Of a DNA stretch of 64,000 nucleotides, positions 24,064 to 32,929 are shown piece by piece. The stretch lies in assembly GCA_020073465.1 (NCBI GenBank), contig JAIQFC010000008.1, positions 1 through 64,000 on the forward strand, given 5' to 3'. The stretch's first letter is position 1. Every line of letters starts with the position of its first letter. The DNA comes from Terriglobia bacterium (GTDB taxonomy: Bacteria; Acidobacteriota; Terriglobia; Terriglobales; Acidobacteriaceae). Below the pieces are notes generated by a model. That model did no database searches, was not told the origin of the DNA, and was given only the letters and a program-made list of their open reading frames with translations. The position numbers and the translations under genes are program-made.

Positions 24064-24125
24064 CAGTTCTCGGTTCTCAGTTCTCAGTTCTCAGTCTCGA
24101 CCCGTTCCGGTTTTACTGAGAACTA
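24064..24125. repeat. GTTCTCA tandem repeat with inverted arm between hpnA and shc
   Basis: Four near-tandem 7-bp units (GTTCTCGGTTCTCAGTTCTC...) at 24066-24098 are followed by an inverted arm ACTGAGAACT (24115-24124), whose end carries the shc stop codon. They can form a hairpin in the mRNA. Confidence 0.6.
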
Positions 24126-26090
24126 GCTTCCAGCCTTTTCCATCACCTTGGCGCATGTCGTGAACGCGAGCAGGGGGAAATATTGGCGGTAGAGATGGTA
24201 TGTCAGGTAAAACACGCGGGGGAAGCCGGTGCCGGTGTAATAGGCTTCGTCCCAGGAGCCGTCTTTGTTCTGCGTGCGTAGCAGGTACGCGATGCCGCGC
24301 GCGACCGAATCGCTGCGGGTATCGCCAACCGCAAGTAAACCCAGGATGGCCCACGCTGTCTGCGAAGGAGTGCTGGGGCCAACGCCGCGGGTGGCGGGAT
24401 CATCGTAGGAAGCGCAGCTCTCGCCCCATCCACCGTCAGCGTTCTGTACCATGCGCAGCCATTCCGCGGCTTGCTGGATGCAAGGCTCGTGGTTGTCCAT
24501 GCCGATGGCTTCGAGACCACGTAGCACCAGCGCGGTTCCGTAGATGTAGTTCACGCCCCAGCGGCCGAACCAGCTTCCGTCAGGCTCCTGCTCGCTGCGG
24601 ATGAACCGGATGGCGCGCTTCACGGCAGGATGATTCTTGTCGTAACCGTAGGTCGCCATCATTTCCAGAATTCGTCCGGTGATGTCGACGGTCGGCGGAT
24701 CGAGCATGGCGTTGTGGTCGGCGAAAGGAACGTATTGGAAGACCATGCGGTCGTTATCTTTGTCGAAGGATGCCCAGCCTCCGTTCTTGCACTGCATGGA
24801 GAGAATCCAGTCGATGGCGCGCTGCGCCGACTCGCGCTGGTAGCGGCCGTTGGGGTGCTCCACCCGGCTCAGGCCGAGGCAGACCATGGCGCTGTCGTCG
24901 ACGTCGGGATAGAACTCGTTGTTGAACTCGAAGTACCAGCCGCCGGGCTGTCCCTTCTTGTTCTTGACCTTCCAGTCACCGACGGTGCGCACTTGCTTCT
25001 GCAGAATCCAGTCAGCGCACTTCACCATGCGGGGATCGTTCGCGGGCACGCCAGCCTCGCCCAACGCAAAAAGTGCGTAGGCCGTGTCCCACACCGGGGA
25101 CATGCAAGGTTGCATGCGGAAGGTATCGCCTTCTTCGATGCCGAGCTTTTCGAACTCATCGAGAGCGCGGATGACCTGGGGATCGTCGAGCGAATATCCG
25201 AGGCAGCGCAGGGCGATGATGGCGTTCATCATCGAGGGATAGATGGCGCCCAGGCCGTCGCTCATCTCGAAGCGTTCGAGCATCCACTTCTCGGCGCTCT
25301 TCAGCGCAATCGAGCGCAGCGGGCGGACATGAACGCGTTCAAACCAGTGGACCATGCGGTCGATGACCAGGAAGAAGTTGCGCCAGGAAATCAGCTTCTT
25401 GGCCCAGTGCAGGTGCATGCGGGATTTCAGCATGCCGCCCACAAACAGTTCTTCCACTCCCATCTCGCGGGGAATTTTCTTGAACGGTTTCTTGGCGTAG
25501 CAGATGGACAACGGCACCAAGATGGCGCGCGACCACGAGGAAATCTCGTAGATGTTGAACCAGAACCAGTTGGGAAAGAGCACGATCTCGGGCGGGATAG
25601 CCGGGACCGCGTCATAGTCATACTGTCCGAAGAAGCAGAGATAGATCTTGGTAAAGGTGTTGACTTCGGTGACCCCGCCGAGTTCGAGGATCTTTTTGCG
25701 CGCGCACTCCAGGGCAGGATGGTCGGCAGTGTAGCCGGCGAGTTTCAAACCGAAGTATGCCTTCACCGAGGCACTGATGTTCGACGGCCCGCCGCCGTAG
25801 ATGCTCCAGCCGCCGTCTTCATTCTGATGCCGCAGGATGTAGTTCGCGGCTTTCTGAAAGCGCTCAGGACTGCCCGTCCCTAACAGAGTGTGCAGCAGGA
25901 TGTAGTCGGATTCGAGGGTCGTATCGGCTTCGAGTTCGCCGCACCAGTAGCCCTCTTCGTGCTGCTTGGAAAAAAGATACTGGCGGGCGGCCGCGATGGC
26001 CGCGCCCACGCGGCTGGCAAGTTCATCGATTTTACCGAAACGAAGTTGAGGGGTTGACGCTATATGGGAGTCGGGAGAGTTTGTGTCCAT
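24123..26090 (-). CDS. shc: Squalene-hopene cyclase
   Basis: 655 residues, the usual length. The catalytic acid motif reads DVDDSA near residue 395 (consensus DXDDTA, with the Thr replaced by Ser). QW repeats: QNEDGGWSIYGGG, QCKNGGWASFD, EQEPDGSWFGRWG, QNADGGWGESCASYDDP and QNKDGSWDEAYYTGTGFP. It cyclises squalene to hopene/hopanol in the membrane. Immediately upstream lies ispH and downstream hpnA, so precursor supply, cyclisation and side-chain steps are in one run. The stop codon is part of an inverted-repeat arm. Confidence 0.96.
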   Translation of the reverse strand: MDTNSPDSHIASTPQLRFGKIDELASRVGAAIAAARQYLFSKQHEEGYWCGELEADTTLESDYILLHTLLGTGSPERFQKAANYILRHQNEDGGWSIYGGGPSNISASVKAYFGLKLAGYTADHPALECARKKILELGGVTEVNTFTKIYLCFFGQYDYDAVPAIPPEIVLFPNWFWFNIYEISSWSRAILVPLSICYAKKPFKKIPREMGVEELFVGGMLKSRMHLHWAKKLISWRNFFLVIDRMVHWFERVHVRPLRSIALKSAEKWMLERFEMSDGLGAIYPSMMNAIIALRCLGYSLDDPQVIRALDEFEKLGIEEGDTFRMQPCMSPVWDTAYALFALGEAGVPANDPRMVKCADWILQKQVRTVGDWKVKNKKGQPGGWYFEFNNEFYPDVDDSAMVCLGLSRVEHPNGRYQRESAQRAIDWILSMQCKNGGWASFDKDNDRMVFQYVPFADHNAMLDPPTVDITGRILEMMATYGYDKNHPAVKRAIRFIRSEQEPDGSWFGRWGVNYIYGTALVLRGLEAIGMDNHEPCIQQAAEWLRMVQNADGGWGESCASYDDPATRGVGPSTPSQTAWAILGLLAVGDTRSDSVARGIAYLLRTQNKDGSWDEAYYTGTGFPRVFYLTYHLYRQYFPLLAFTTCAKVMEKAGS

Positions 26091-26105
26091 CGATTTGCGT
26101 CTCCG

Positions 26106-27083
26106 TTAGTCCGCGGTGGCGCTGGCCGGAGCGGCGGCAATGGCCTCGACAATCTCCGGGGGCAGGCCGAAGCGCACGTTCTCCGGCATGACTTCGAGTT
26201 CCTGCACATTGGCAAAACCCTTGGTGGACAGGAACTTCATCGTCTCTTCAACCAGGCACTCCGGCGCCGAGGCGCCGGCGGTCAGCGCGATCGTCTTTAC
26301 ATCCTTCAACCACTCGGGCTGGATGTCTTCAAAACTGTCGATGAGATGCGCGTTCGTGCCCAGGTTGCGCGCCACTTCGACCAGGCGATTGGAGTTGGAG
26401 CTGTTCTCCGAGCCTACGACCAGCAGCAGATCGGATTCGGAAGCTACTTGCTTCACGGCGACCTGGCGATTCTCGGTGGCATAACAGATATCCTGCGCGG
26501 CCGGGCCTTTGATGTTGGGGAACTTCCGGCGCAGGGCTGCGATGATGTCTTTGGTCTCATCCAGGCTGAGGGTCGTCTGAGTGAGATACGCCACGCGATT
26601 CGGATCGGGGACTTCCAGCAACTTCACCTGTTCGGGAGAGCCGACAACCTGCGTGACCAGCGGCGCCTCGCCCAACGTTCCGATGACCTCGTCGTGATCC
26701 TTGTGGCCGATCAGGATGAGCGAATAGCCTTCTTTCGCGAACTTCACGGCTTCGACGTGAACCTTGGTCACCAGGGGGCAGGTGGCGTCGATCACACGCA
26801 GGCCGCGCTTCACGCTATTGTCGCGAACTTCGGGCGACACTCCGTGGGCACTGTAGATGATGCGCTCGCCGTTGGGGACTTCGTCTTCACTGTCGACGAA
26901 GATCGCGCCTTTGCCGCGCAGTTCGTCCACCACAAAGCTGTTGTGGACGATCTCCTTGCGGACGTAGATCGGTGGGCCGAAGGCCTCGAGAGCGATGCGG
27001 ACCACGTCGATGGCCCGGACCACGCCGGCGCAGAAACCCCGGGGTTTCAAAAGAAGTAAAGTCTTGCCGTTGGTGTTGGGCAC
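26106..27083 (-). CDS. ispH: 4-Hydroxy-3-methylbut-2-enyl diphosphate reductase
   Basis: 325 residues from a GTG start at 27083 (MPNTNGKTLLLLKPRGFCAGVVRAID); the frame extends further upstream, but with non-family sequence. The three [Fe-S] ligands are the Cys in RGFCAGV, DATCPLV and QDICYATENRQ. Other LytB/IspH hallmarks: HNSFVVDEL and LTAGASAPECLVE. It performs the last step of the MEP pathway, giving IPP and DMAPP, the source of farnesyl diphosphate for the hopanoid genes downstream. It lies 15 bp upstream of shc, so it likely heads this operon. Confidence 0.93.
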   Translation of the reverse strand: MPNTNGKTLLLLKPRGFCAGVVRAIDVVRIALEAFGPPIYVRKEIVHNSFVVDELRGKGAIFVDSEDEVPNGERIIYSAHGVSPEVRDNSVKRGLRVIDATCPLVTKVHVEAVKFAKEGYSLILIGHKDHDEVIGTLGEAPLVTQVVGSPEQVKLLEVPDPNRVAYLTQTTLSLDETKDIIAALRRKFPNIKGPAAQDICYATENRQVAVKQVASESDLLLVVGSENSSNSNRLVEVARNLGTNAHLIDSFEDIQPEWLKDVKTIALTAGASAPECLVEETMKFLSTKGFANVQELEVMPENVRFGLPPEIVEAIAAAPASATAD

Positions 27084-27449
27084 TATTGAACCCCTGCTCC
27101 TGTGATCTTCCCCAGACCGATTCGATGCAAAACCAGGCCAAAAAACCGTATGTATAGGGTACACGATCCCCATTGTGGTGGTACTACTAAGCTACCGAAA
27201 AGTGCCGTTCTGGTCAACGTAAGGTGCAGAAAGGGCGGGAATTAGGGGCGAAAGGGGAGAATCGAAAGGTGAATGGCAAGACGACCTTTTTGACAATTTG
27301 CGCAAACTGGGGCTTACGGGACAACTCCCTGAACGGCCGTCGCGGGTTGGAGAGAATGCAGGGATCCTTCGACTGCGTTGTCGTCCGCTTCGCGCACGAC
27401 AACTTCGCTCAGGATGACAGCGTGTTAAGTAGTCTGATTGCGTCACGCT
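27084..27449. other. Intergenic region between ispH and recN
   Basis: No gene seen. It should carry the promoter of the ispH-hpnE run, but I cannot point to a good -35/-10 pair. It contains the GGATGACA-type repeat at 27358-27421. Confidence 0.5.
27358..27421 (+). repeat. CCTTCG...CTCAGGATGACAG repeat with internal hairpin
   Basis: GGGATCCTTCGACTGCGTT, then an internal hairpin GTTGTCGTCCGCTTCGCGCACGACAAC, then TTCGCTCAGGATGACAG. The ends match 19495-19532 and, inverted, 58486-58600. Confidence 0.75.
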
Positions 27450-29237
27450 TCACCCGTTCGATTTGATCATCTGCTCGGCATGCTTGCGGGAGGTTTCAGT
27501 GAGCTTGGCGCCACTGAGCATGCGGGCAACTTCTTCGGTGCGTTCGTTGCCGGTTACGGGACGGATGGTGGTGCGGGTGCGGCCTCCCGACTCCTTCTTT
27601 TGAATCACGTAGTGGTGGTCGGCGAAGGTGGCGATCTGGGGCAGGTGAGTGACGCAAAGGACTTGGTTGGAGGCAGCAAGCGCTTTAAGCTTTTTGCCTA
27701 CGGCTTCGGCGGCCCGACCTCCGATGCCGGTGTCGATTTCGTCGAAGACCATGGTGCGCTGGGCACGGGAGCTGCCGGCAGCGGCGGGCGAGGGCCCCTT
27801 CGACTCTCGCTCAGGGCAGGTCCGCCCCACACTTGCTTGGGTGCCCCATCCTTCGCGCCTTTTGCGAAGGGTGGGATCGGCTCCAGCCTCTACAGTCGCT
27901 TTCAGCGCGAGCATCACACGTGAGAGTTCGCCGCCGGAGGCAATGTGTTCGAGCTGGCGGAGCGGCTCGCCGGGGTTGGTGGAGATCATGTACACGACCT
28001 GGTCGATGCCGGAGGCCGACCAGCTCCCTTCTTCTTCCGACGTGGTGATCTCGATGCGGAAGGTAGCTTTCATAGCCAGATCGTTGATCTCGTCCTCGAC
28101 CAGTTTTTCCAGCTTGCGGGCTGCCTGAGCCCGCTTTTTTGAGATCGCTCGCGCGGCGGCGAGATAGGCGCCGGCGGCTTCGGCCAAGTCGGCGCGAAGC
28201 TGGCGGAGAATCTCGTCCTTGTTTTCGACCTCGGAAAGTTTGCGCGCGACGTCAGCGCCGAAGTGGATGACGTCGTCGAGGGAGGGACCGTACTTGCGCT
28301 TCAGGCGATCGATCAACGCGAGGCGGTCTTCCACCTGGGCCAGGTGTTCGGGCGAGGCGTGGATGCCGCCAGCATAGTCGCGCAGAGTGGCGCCGACATC
28401 TTCCACGCTGATACGGGCGGTGTCGAGTGCGGACAGCGCCTCGGTGAATTTTGGCTCGTAGCGGGCCAGTTCTTCGATTTGTTTTTGGGCGGCGCGCAGC
28501 GAAGACGACGTCGAGCCGTTGCCTTCATAGAGCAGGTCGAAGGCATTCATGGCGGCGTTGTAAATCTTCTCGGCATTGGCCAGAACGCGTTTCTCGGTTT
28601 CAAGATGCTCGTCTTCGCCGGACTGCAGGCGGGCGTCGTCGATCTCGCGCTTCTGGAAGGTCCACAAGTCGACCAGGCGCAGGCGGTCCTGCTCGCCGTG
28701 TTCGAGGTCGTCAATGCGGGTGCGGATTTCTTTCCAGGCCGAGAATGCACTCGCAGGCTCGTCGAGCTGGCTGCCGGCAAAAGTATCCAGCAGAGCGAGC
28801 CTTGCGGGACCGTCGAACGAGACGAGGGACTCGTTCTGTGCGTGGATGGTCGCCAGGTGGGGGGCGAACTGGCGCAGCACAGCGACTGTCGCAGGTTGAT
28901 TGTTGACGAAGACGCGCCCCTTGCCGGTGGTCGAAATCTCGCGGCGCAGGATCAGCGAGCCGTCATCCGACTCGTCGAGACCGTTGTCCTCTAGAATCTT
29001 GTCGAGCGGCTTTTCGGAAGCCCCCTCCGCCTCAAAGACCGCGGAAATCACGGCTCGTTCGGCGCCGGTGCGGATAACATCACTCGAGGCTTTGTCGCCC
29101 AGCAGCAGGGCCAGAGCATCGATCAGAATAGATTTCCCGGCGCCCGTCTCTCCGGTCAGCAGGTTCAGGCCGGAGGCGAACTCCACGGCTACGTTGTCGA
29201 TGACCGCATAGTTCTCGAGACGAAGTTCGACGAGCAC
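27450..29237 (-). CDS. recN: DNA repair protein RecN (SMC-like ATPase) with a repeat-derived insertion
   Basis: 595 residues from GTG at 29237 (VLVELRLENYAVIDNVAVEF; RecN normally begins M.L.EL.I.NFA). The Walker A GETGAGKS is near residue 32, a long coiled coil follows, then SGGELSRVMLALKATVEA and Walker B TMVFDEIDTGIGG. RecN acts in double-strand break repair, tethering DNA ends. Oddity: about 40 residues (about 446-488, nt 27770-27900) lie between the ABC signature helix and Walker B (GADPTLRKRREGWGTQASV...GSSRAQ), where RecN homologues have only a few residues. They are encoded by fragments of two dispersed repeats. The ORF is intact, so the protein may tolerate the loop. Confidence 0.93.
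   Translation of the reverse strand: MLVELRLENYAVIDNVAVEFASGLNLLTGETGAGKSILIDALALLLGDKASSDVIRTGAERAVISAVFEAEGASEKPLDKILEDNGLDESDDGSLILRREISTTGKGRVFVNNQPATVAVLRQFAPHLATIHAQNESLVSFDGPARLALLDTFAGSQLDEPASAFSAWKEIRTRIDDLEHGEQDRLRLVDLWTFQKREIDDARLQSGEDEHLETEKRVLANAEKIYNAAMNAFDLLYEGNGSTSSSLRAAQKQIEELARYEPKFTEALSALDTARISVEDVGATLRDYAGGIHASPEHLAQVEDRLALIDRLKRKYGPSLDDVIHFGADVARKLSEVENKDEILRQLRADLAEAAGAYLAAARAISKKRAQAARKLEKLVEDEINDLAMKATFRIEITTSEEEGSWSASGIDQVVYMISTNPGEPLRQLEHIASGGELSRVMLALKATVEAGADPTLRKRREGWGTQASVGRTCPERESKGPSPAAAGSSRAQRTMVFDEIDTGIGGRAAEAVGKKLKALAASNQVLCVTHLPQIATFADHHYVIQKKESGGRTRTTIRPVTGNERTEEVARMLSGAKLTETSRKHAEQMIKSNG
27795..27826 (+). repeat. GGTCCCCTTCG...CTCAGGGCAGG fragment inside recN
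   Basis: GCCCCTTCGACTCTCGCTCAGGGCAGG matches the internal block of the MITE-like elements at 35625-35825. It directly precedes the REP unit at 27839. Confidence 0.65.
27839..27876 (+). repeat. GGGTGCCCCA-type REP unit inside recN
   Basis: GGGTGCCCCATCCTTCGCGC followed by CTTTTGCGAAGGGTGGGA: outer and inner arms form an imperfect hairpin. It encodes part of the RecN insertion. Confidence 0.85.
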
Positions 29238-29392
29238 AAACCGTCCTGGGATGTGAAGTTGAGCGCAGCATAGCATGAAAACCAGTTGCCAGTGACCCGT
29301 TGCCCGTACCCAGTTCTTGGGCGGAGCTACTGCATCGAAGAATTGAGTTGCTGGAAGCGGTACGTGCGCCCGGAGATCGCTTCCCCATCATC

Positions 29393-29398
29393 TATAAT
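29393..29398 (+). promoter_or_regulatory. -10 box of the tol-pal operon promoter
   Basis: A perfect TATAAT lies 26 bp before the tolQ ATG, in the divergent region with recN. No good TTGACA is seen at 16-18 bp spacing, so the promoter call rests on the -10 alone. Confidence 0.4.
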
Positions 29399-29423
29399 TG
29401 GTCAGGGCTTTCTCCTAAAACCA

Positions 29424-30131
29424 ATGCAACTTTCCCCCTTGCTTGCTCTCTTTGTCGGCGGCGAAATCCTGGATATGGTTTCGAACACCGGCGCCGTCGC
29501 CAAGCTGGTTCTTTTGTCCCTGCTGGCGTTCAGCCTGATTTCGTGGGCCATCATCCTGACCAAGTGGAAATTGCTGCGGCGGGCGCGCCTGCAGAGCGGG
29601 CGCTTTGTACGCGCATTCCGCAAGGCACAGCGGCTGCAGGATATTGCCGCGGTGGCCGAGCAGTTTCGTCCCAGCCCGCTGGTCGGAGTCTTTGAAGGCG
29701 GGTTTGAAGAATACAAGCGGCAGGTGGGGTCAAGCGGCATGCTGCGCAGCCTTACGGCGGTGCAGCGCGGAATGCAGATCGGGGCCTCGGAGGAGGTCAC
29801 GCGCCTGGAGCGGAATGTGCCGTGGCTGGCGATCACGGCCGCAGTCACTCCGTTTGTGGGGCTGTTCGGGACGGTGTGGGGCATTATCGACGCGTTCCAC
29901 GGATTAGGCACAGCGGGCGCGGCTACGCTGCGCGCAGTTGCACCGGGAATTTCTGAGGCGCTCATCACGACTGCCGCGGGACTGGCAGCTGCGATTCCCG
30001 CAGTTATCGCTTACAACCTGATCGGCAGCTCGATTCGCGAATTTGCGGCGCGCAGTGACGACTTCGCGCTGGAAGTGCTGAACGCGGTCGAGCACACGCA
30101 GGCGCAGCCCGTCGCGGAAGTGAGGCGCTGA
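29424..30131 (+). CDS. tolQ: Tol-Pal proton channel subunit TolQ
   Basis: 235 residues from the ATG at 29424; the upstream in-frame extension looks non-coding. Membrane segments near residues 22-45, 135-160 (LAITAAVTPFVGLFGTVWGIIDAF) and 175-200 (AVAPGISEALITTAAGLAAAIPAVIAYN). The conserved GLFGTVWGI...ISEAL(I/V)TTAAGL(A)AAIPA motif identifies the MotA/TolQ/ExbB family. With TolR it forms the proton-driven motor that energises TolA for outer-membrane constriction at division. The stop shares bases with tolR ATG. Confidence 0.92.
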   Translation: MQLSPLLALFVGGEILDMVSNTGAVAKLVLLSLLAFSLISWAIILTKWKLLRRARLQSGRFVRAFRKAQRLQDIAAVAEQFRPSPLVGVFEGGFEEYKRQVGSSGMLRSLTAVQRGMQIGASEEVTRLERNVPWLAITAAVTPFVGLFGTVWGIIDAFHGLGTAGAATLRAVAPGISEALITTAAGLAAAIPAVIAYNLIGSSIREFAARSDDFALEVLNAVEHTQAQPVAEVRR

Positions 30132-30559
30132 TGGCTTTCACCACCGCCAACGGCCGTACGCAGACGGCGCTTGCCGACATCAACATTACTCCGCTGGTGG
30201 ACGTCGTGCTCGTACTGCTGATCATCTTCATGGTCACGGCGCCGGTGCTGCAGTCGGGAATCGACGTGAGCGTACCCAAGACGCGCACCGTGAAGCAGAT
30301 CACCGAAGAGCGGCTGGTAATCACCATCAACAAGGATCAGCGGGTGTTTCTGGGCAACGATGCCATCAACATCAACGAGATTGGCGGCAAGCTGCGGCAG
30401 AAGATTCGCGATCCCCGCAACCAGTTCATTTTTGTGCGGGCGGACGAGAATGTGCCCTTCGGCGCGTTCGCAACTGTGATGGATGCGGTTAAACAGTCAG
30501 GTATCACGAATGTCAGCATCGTGACACAACCTTTGGATCAACGTGCGGGCAAACGCTGA
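30131..30559 (+). CDS. tolR: Tol-Pal proton channel subunit TolR (ExbD family)
   Basis: 142 residues. One N-terminal membrane helix (INITPLVDVVLVLLIIFMVTAP) carrying the conserved Asp (PLVDVVLVLLIIFM) used in proton translocation, then a periplasmic ExbD/TolR domain (KQITEERLVITINKDQRVFLGND ... FVRADENVPFGAFATVMDAVKQSGI). It begins at the last base of tolQ and overlaps the next gene by 17 bp. Its partners are TolQ and the TolA-like protein. Confidence 0.92.
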   Translation: MAFTTANGRTQTALADINITPLVDVVLVLLIIFMVTAPVLQSGIDVSVPKTRTVKQITEERLVITINKDQRVFLGNDAININEIGGKLRQKIRDPRNQFIFVRADENVPFGAFATVMDAVKQSGITNVSIVTQPLDQRAGKR

Positions 30560-31331
30560 AATCTTTTTCGAGCACGACCGCTGGGGACGGCCACTGGCGT
30601 GGTCGGTAGGCCTGCACGTCGGGATCACGGTGGCGGCGCTCATCTATTCTGCGGTCGCTATGGGTCCCGGCGGCGAGGGATGGGGAGCGGGCGGAGGCGG
30701 AGAGGCCATCGGCGCGACGCTGGTGAGCACTGTGCCGCTGCCGGCAAATCCTGCGCAGACGCAGAATGTGCTGGCCAACGAATCCAAAGGAATCACCAAA
30801 TCGCAGCCCAAGCCGGAAGAAAAAGTAGAGCCGGACGCGATCGAAATTCAGGGCAGGAACGCGAAAATCAAGCCGAAGAAGACTCCCACGGTAACCAAGG
30901 AGAAGCCGCAGCCCGAGCCTGAGGAAGAAACTAACCAGGTCGCTTTCGGCGAAGGCGGGCCGGTCAGCGGGCCTTACGGAACTTTCAGCGCGGCCGGCGC
31001 CAAAGGGGGCTTCGGCTTCACGGGTGGTGGGGGTGATTTTGGCACGCGCTTTGCCTGGTACGTGCAGGGCGTGCAGCGGAAAGTTTCGGAAAACTGGCTG
31101 AAGTACGAAGTCGATCCCCGGATTTCGACGGCACAGCGGGTTTACATCACATTCGACATCATGCGCGACGGGCATCCCGCCAATGTGCAGGTGGAGCAGT
31201 CGAGCGGCGTGCCGTCGCTGGATATCTCCGCATCCCGGGCCATCCAGCGGATCGACACGTTCGGATCGCTCCCGCCGGAGTATTCCGGCAGCAGAGTTTC
31301 GGTTGAGTTCTGGTTCGACTACAAGCGATGA
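30543..31331 (+). CDS. tolA: TolA/TonB-like energy-coupling protein
   Basis: 262 residues, GTG start overlapping tolR. N-terminal membrane helix (WSVGLHVGITVAALIYSAV), a Gly-rich then Pro/Lys/Glu-rich periplasmic spacer (QPKPEEKVEPDAIEIQGR ... KEKPQPEPEEE) and a C-terminal TonB/TolA domain from ~170 (YVQGVQRKVSENWLKYEVDP...YITFDIMRDGHPANVQVEQSSG). It bridges the TolQR motor to TolB/Pal at the outer membrane. The gene order Q-R-A-B-Pal-CpoB supports TolA over TonB, although the C-terminal domain alone is TonB-like. Confidence 0.85.
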   Translation: MRANAEIFFEHDRWGRPLAWSVGLHVGITVAALIYSAVAMGPGGEGWGAGGGGEAIGATLVSTVPLPANPAQTQNVLANESKGITKSQPKPEEKVEPDAIEIQGRNAKIKPKKTPTVTKEKPQPEPEEETNQVAFGEGGPVSGPYGTFSAAGAKGGFGFTGGGGDFGTRFAWYVQGVQRKVSENWLKYEVDPRISTAQRVYITFDIMRDGHPANVQVEQSSGVPSLDISASRAIQRIDTFGSLPPEYSGSRVSVEFWFDYKR

Positions 31332-31505
31332 ACCTGAAGGGTAATCAGCGATGTCTTCCTGATTCTGGGTTGCGCTCCCGAAAAAGCGCACAATGCCTTC
31401 TAAGTTTGTTAACGTTGAATAACCGGGAAGAGGAAGGAAATCTTGCCAAGCAATACCTATCGGATTACGATATTGTCGTGTGGAGGATGTTTCCCCGGAA
31501 AAGGA

Positions 31506-32873
31506 ATGAACGCTAGCGCGAGACTCACCGCGCGTCTCCGACGCCGGAGCGGAAATGCGTTTCTGCTGGTGCTGACACTCTGCCTGTTGGTTCCCTCGCT
31601 CTTCGCGCAGGACTGGATCAAGACCGGAACCGGCTTGGGGGTCGAGAAGGTTCGCCTGGCAGTCTCCGACTTCAAGGCCTCCGCCAGCGATGCGCAGAGC
31701 ACCGCTCTTCTCAAGACTTTCAACGACACGCTCTGGAACGACCTCGATAACTCGGGCGTGGTCGAACTCGTTTCAAAGAGTTTCTATCCTTTACAGGTTC
31801 CGGGTCAGCCGTCGGAGGTGAACTTCATCGCCTGGAACGCGCCGCCTCCGAACGCGGCCATGCTGGCCTTCGGTAACTTGGCAGCGGCGCCGGACAAGCT
31901 GACCATTCAAGGCTGGCTGTATGACGTGAAGAATACAGCCTCGCCGCAAGTGCTGGGCAAGCAGTATGCAGACGCGCCCACCGAGGACGCGGCCCGCCTG
32001 ATCGCCCACAAGTTCGCCGACGAAATCATCATGCGGCTGGGCGGGGGCATTGCCGGCATTTGCGAGAGCAAGATTTATTTCGTCAGCGACCGCAGCGGTC
32101 ACAAGGAAATCTGGGTGATGGACTACGACGGTTCGAACCAACGCCAGATCACCCAACTCGGCTCGACTGCGCTGTCGCCACGAGTCTCCCCCGACGGATC
32201 GCGGATCGCGTTCAGTTCGCTGACCAAAACGGGCTGGGAGATCATGATGTATTCATTGGATCTCAACCGGATGGTCAGTTTCCCGCGCGTCGGAGGTACG
32301 AATCTCTCGCCGGCGTGGTCCGGGGACGGCCTGAAGCTTGCGTTTTCCTCGTCACGGGGTGGCGGGCCGCAGATTTACGTGTCGGACGCTTCCGGCGGCA
32401 ATGCGCGGCGGCTTACCAATAACAAGGGGCCCGATGTATCTCCGGTGTGGAACCGGAAGACGGGAGCGCAGATCGCCTTCGTCAGCGGCCAGACCGGGCT
32501 TCCGCAGGTCTATACCATGGAAGCTGATGGCACCAACCAGCAGCGCGTCACCGACCAGGGCTACGCGGTCTCGCCGGCCTGGGCGCCCAATGGCCAGTTT
32601 CTGTCGCTGGCCTGGATTCGAAAATATGGTCCGGGCGAACCTGGTTCGCGCGACATTTACCTGATGGACATCGCCAGCAAGCAATGGGTACAGCTGACGC
32701 ACGATGGGGGAGCCAACGATTCTCCGTCGTGGTCGCCGGACGGGCGGCACATCGTTTTTCAGTCGAGCCGCTCGGGCAAGGAAGAAATCTGGATGATGCT
32801 GGCCGACGGCACCAAGACCCGGCAATTGACTTTTACAGGACGCAACACCCAACCCAACTGGAGTTGGAAATAA
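31506..32873 (+). CDS. tolB: Periplasmic translocation protein TolB
   Basis: 455 residues from the ATG at 31506, which follows GGAAAAGG and opens a signal peptide (...SGNAFLLVLTLCLLVPSLFAQDW). The N-terminal domain (30-160) is followed by a six-bladed propeller of WD40-like repeats with the classical YVSDRSG-HKEIWVMDYDGSNQRQIT and SPSWSPDGRHIVFQSSRSGKEEIWMM units. TolB binds Pal and the TolA C-terminus in the periplasm. It belongs to the operon, 56 bp before pal. Confidence 0.93.
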   Translation: MNASARLTARLRRRSGNAFLLVLTLCLLVPSLFAQDWIKTGTGLGVEKVRLAVSDFKASASDAQSTALLKTFNDTLWNDLDNSGVVELVSKSFYPLQVPGQPSEVNFIAWNAPPPNAAMLAFGNLAAAPDKLTIQGWLYDVKNTASPQVLGKQYADAPTEDAARLIAHKFADEIIMRLGGGIAGICESKIYFVSDRSGHKEIWVMDYDGSNQRQITQLGSTALSPRVSPDGSRIAFSSLTKTGWEIMMYSLDLNRMVSFPRVGGTNLSPAWSGDGLKLAFSSSRGGGPQIYVSDASGGNARRLTNNKGPDVSPVWNRKTGAQIAFVSGQTGLPQVYTMEADGTNQQRVTDQGYAVSPAWAPNGQFLSLAWIRKYGPGEPGSRDIYLMDIASKQWVQLTHDGGANDSPSWSPDGRHIVFQSSRSGKEEIWMMLADGTKTRQLTFTGRNTQPNWSWK

Positions 32874-32929
32874 ATAACGCTTCGTCGGACCTCGAACGCA
32901 ATCATTTGGGGTCGCAGGGAGGATAATAA

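Noticed and set aside
24630-25883. A 417-residue plus-strand frame opposite shc
   Set aside because: Antisense to squalene-hopene cyclase QW repeats; no recognisable fold in the translation.
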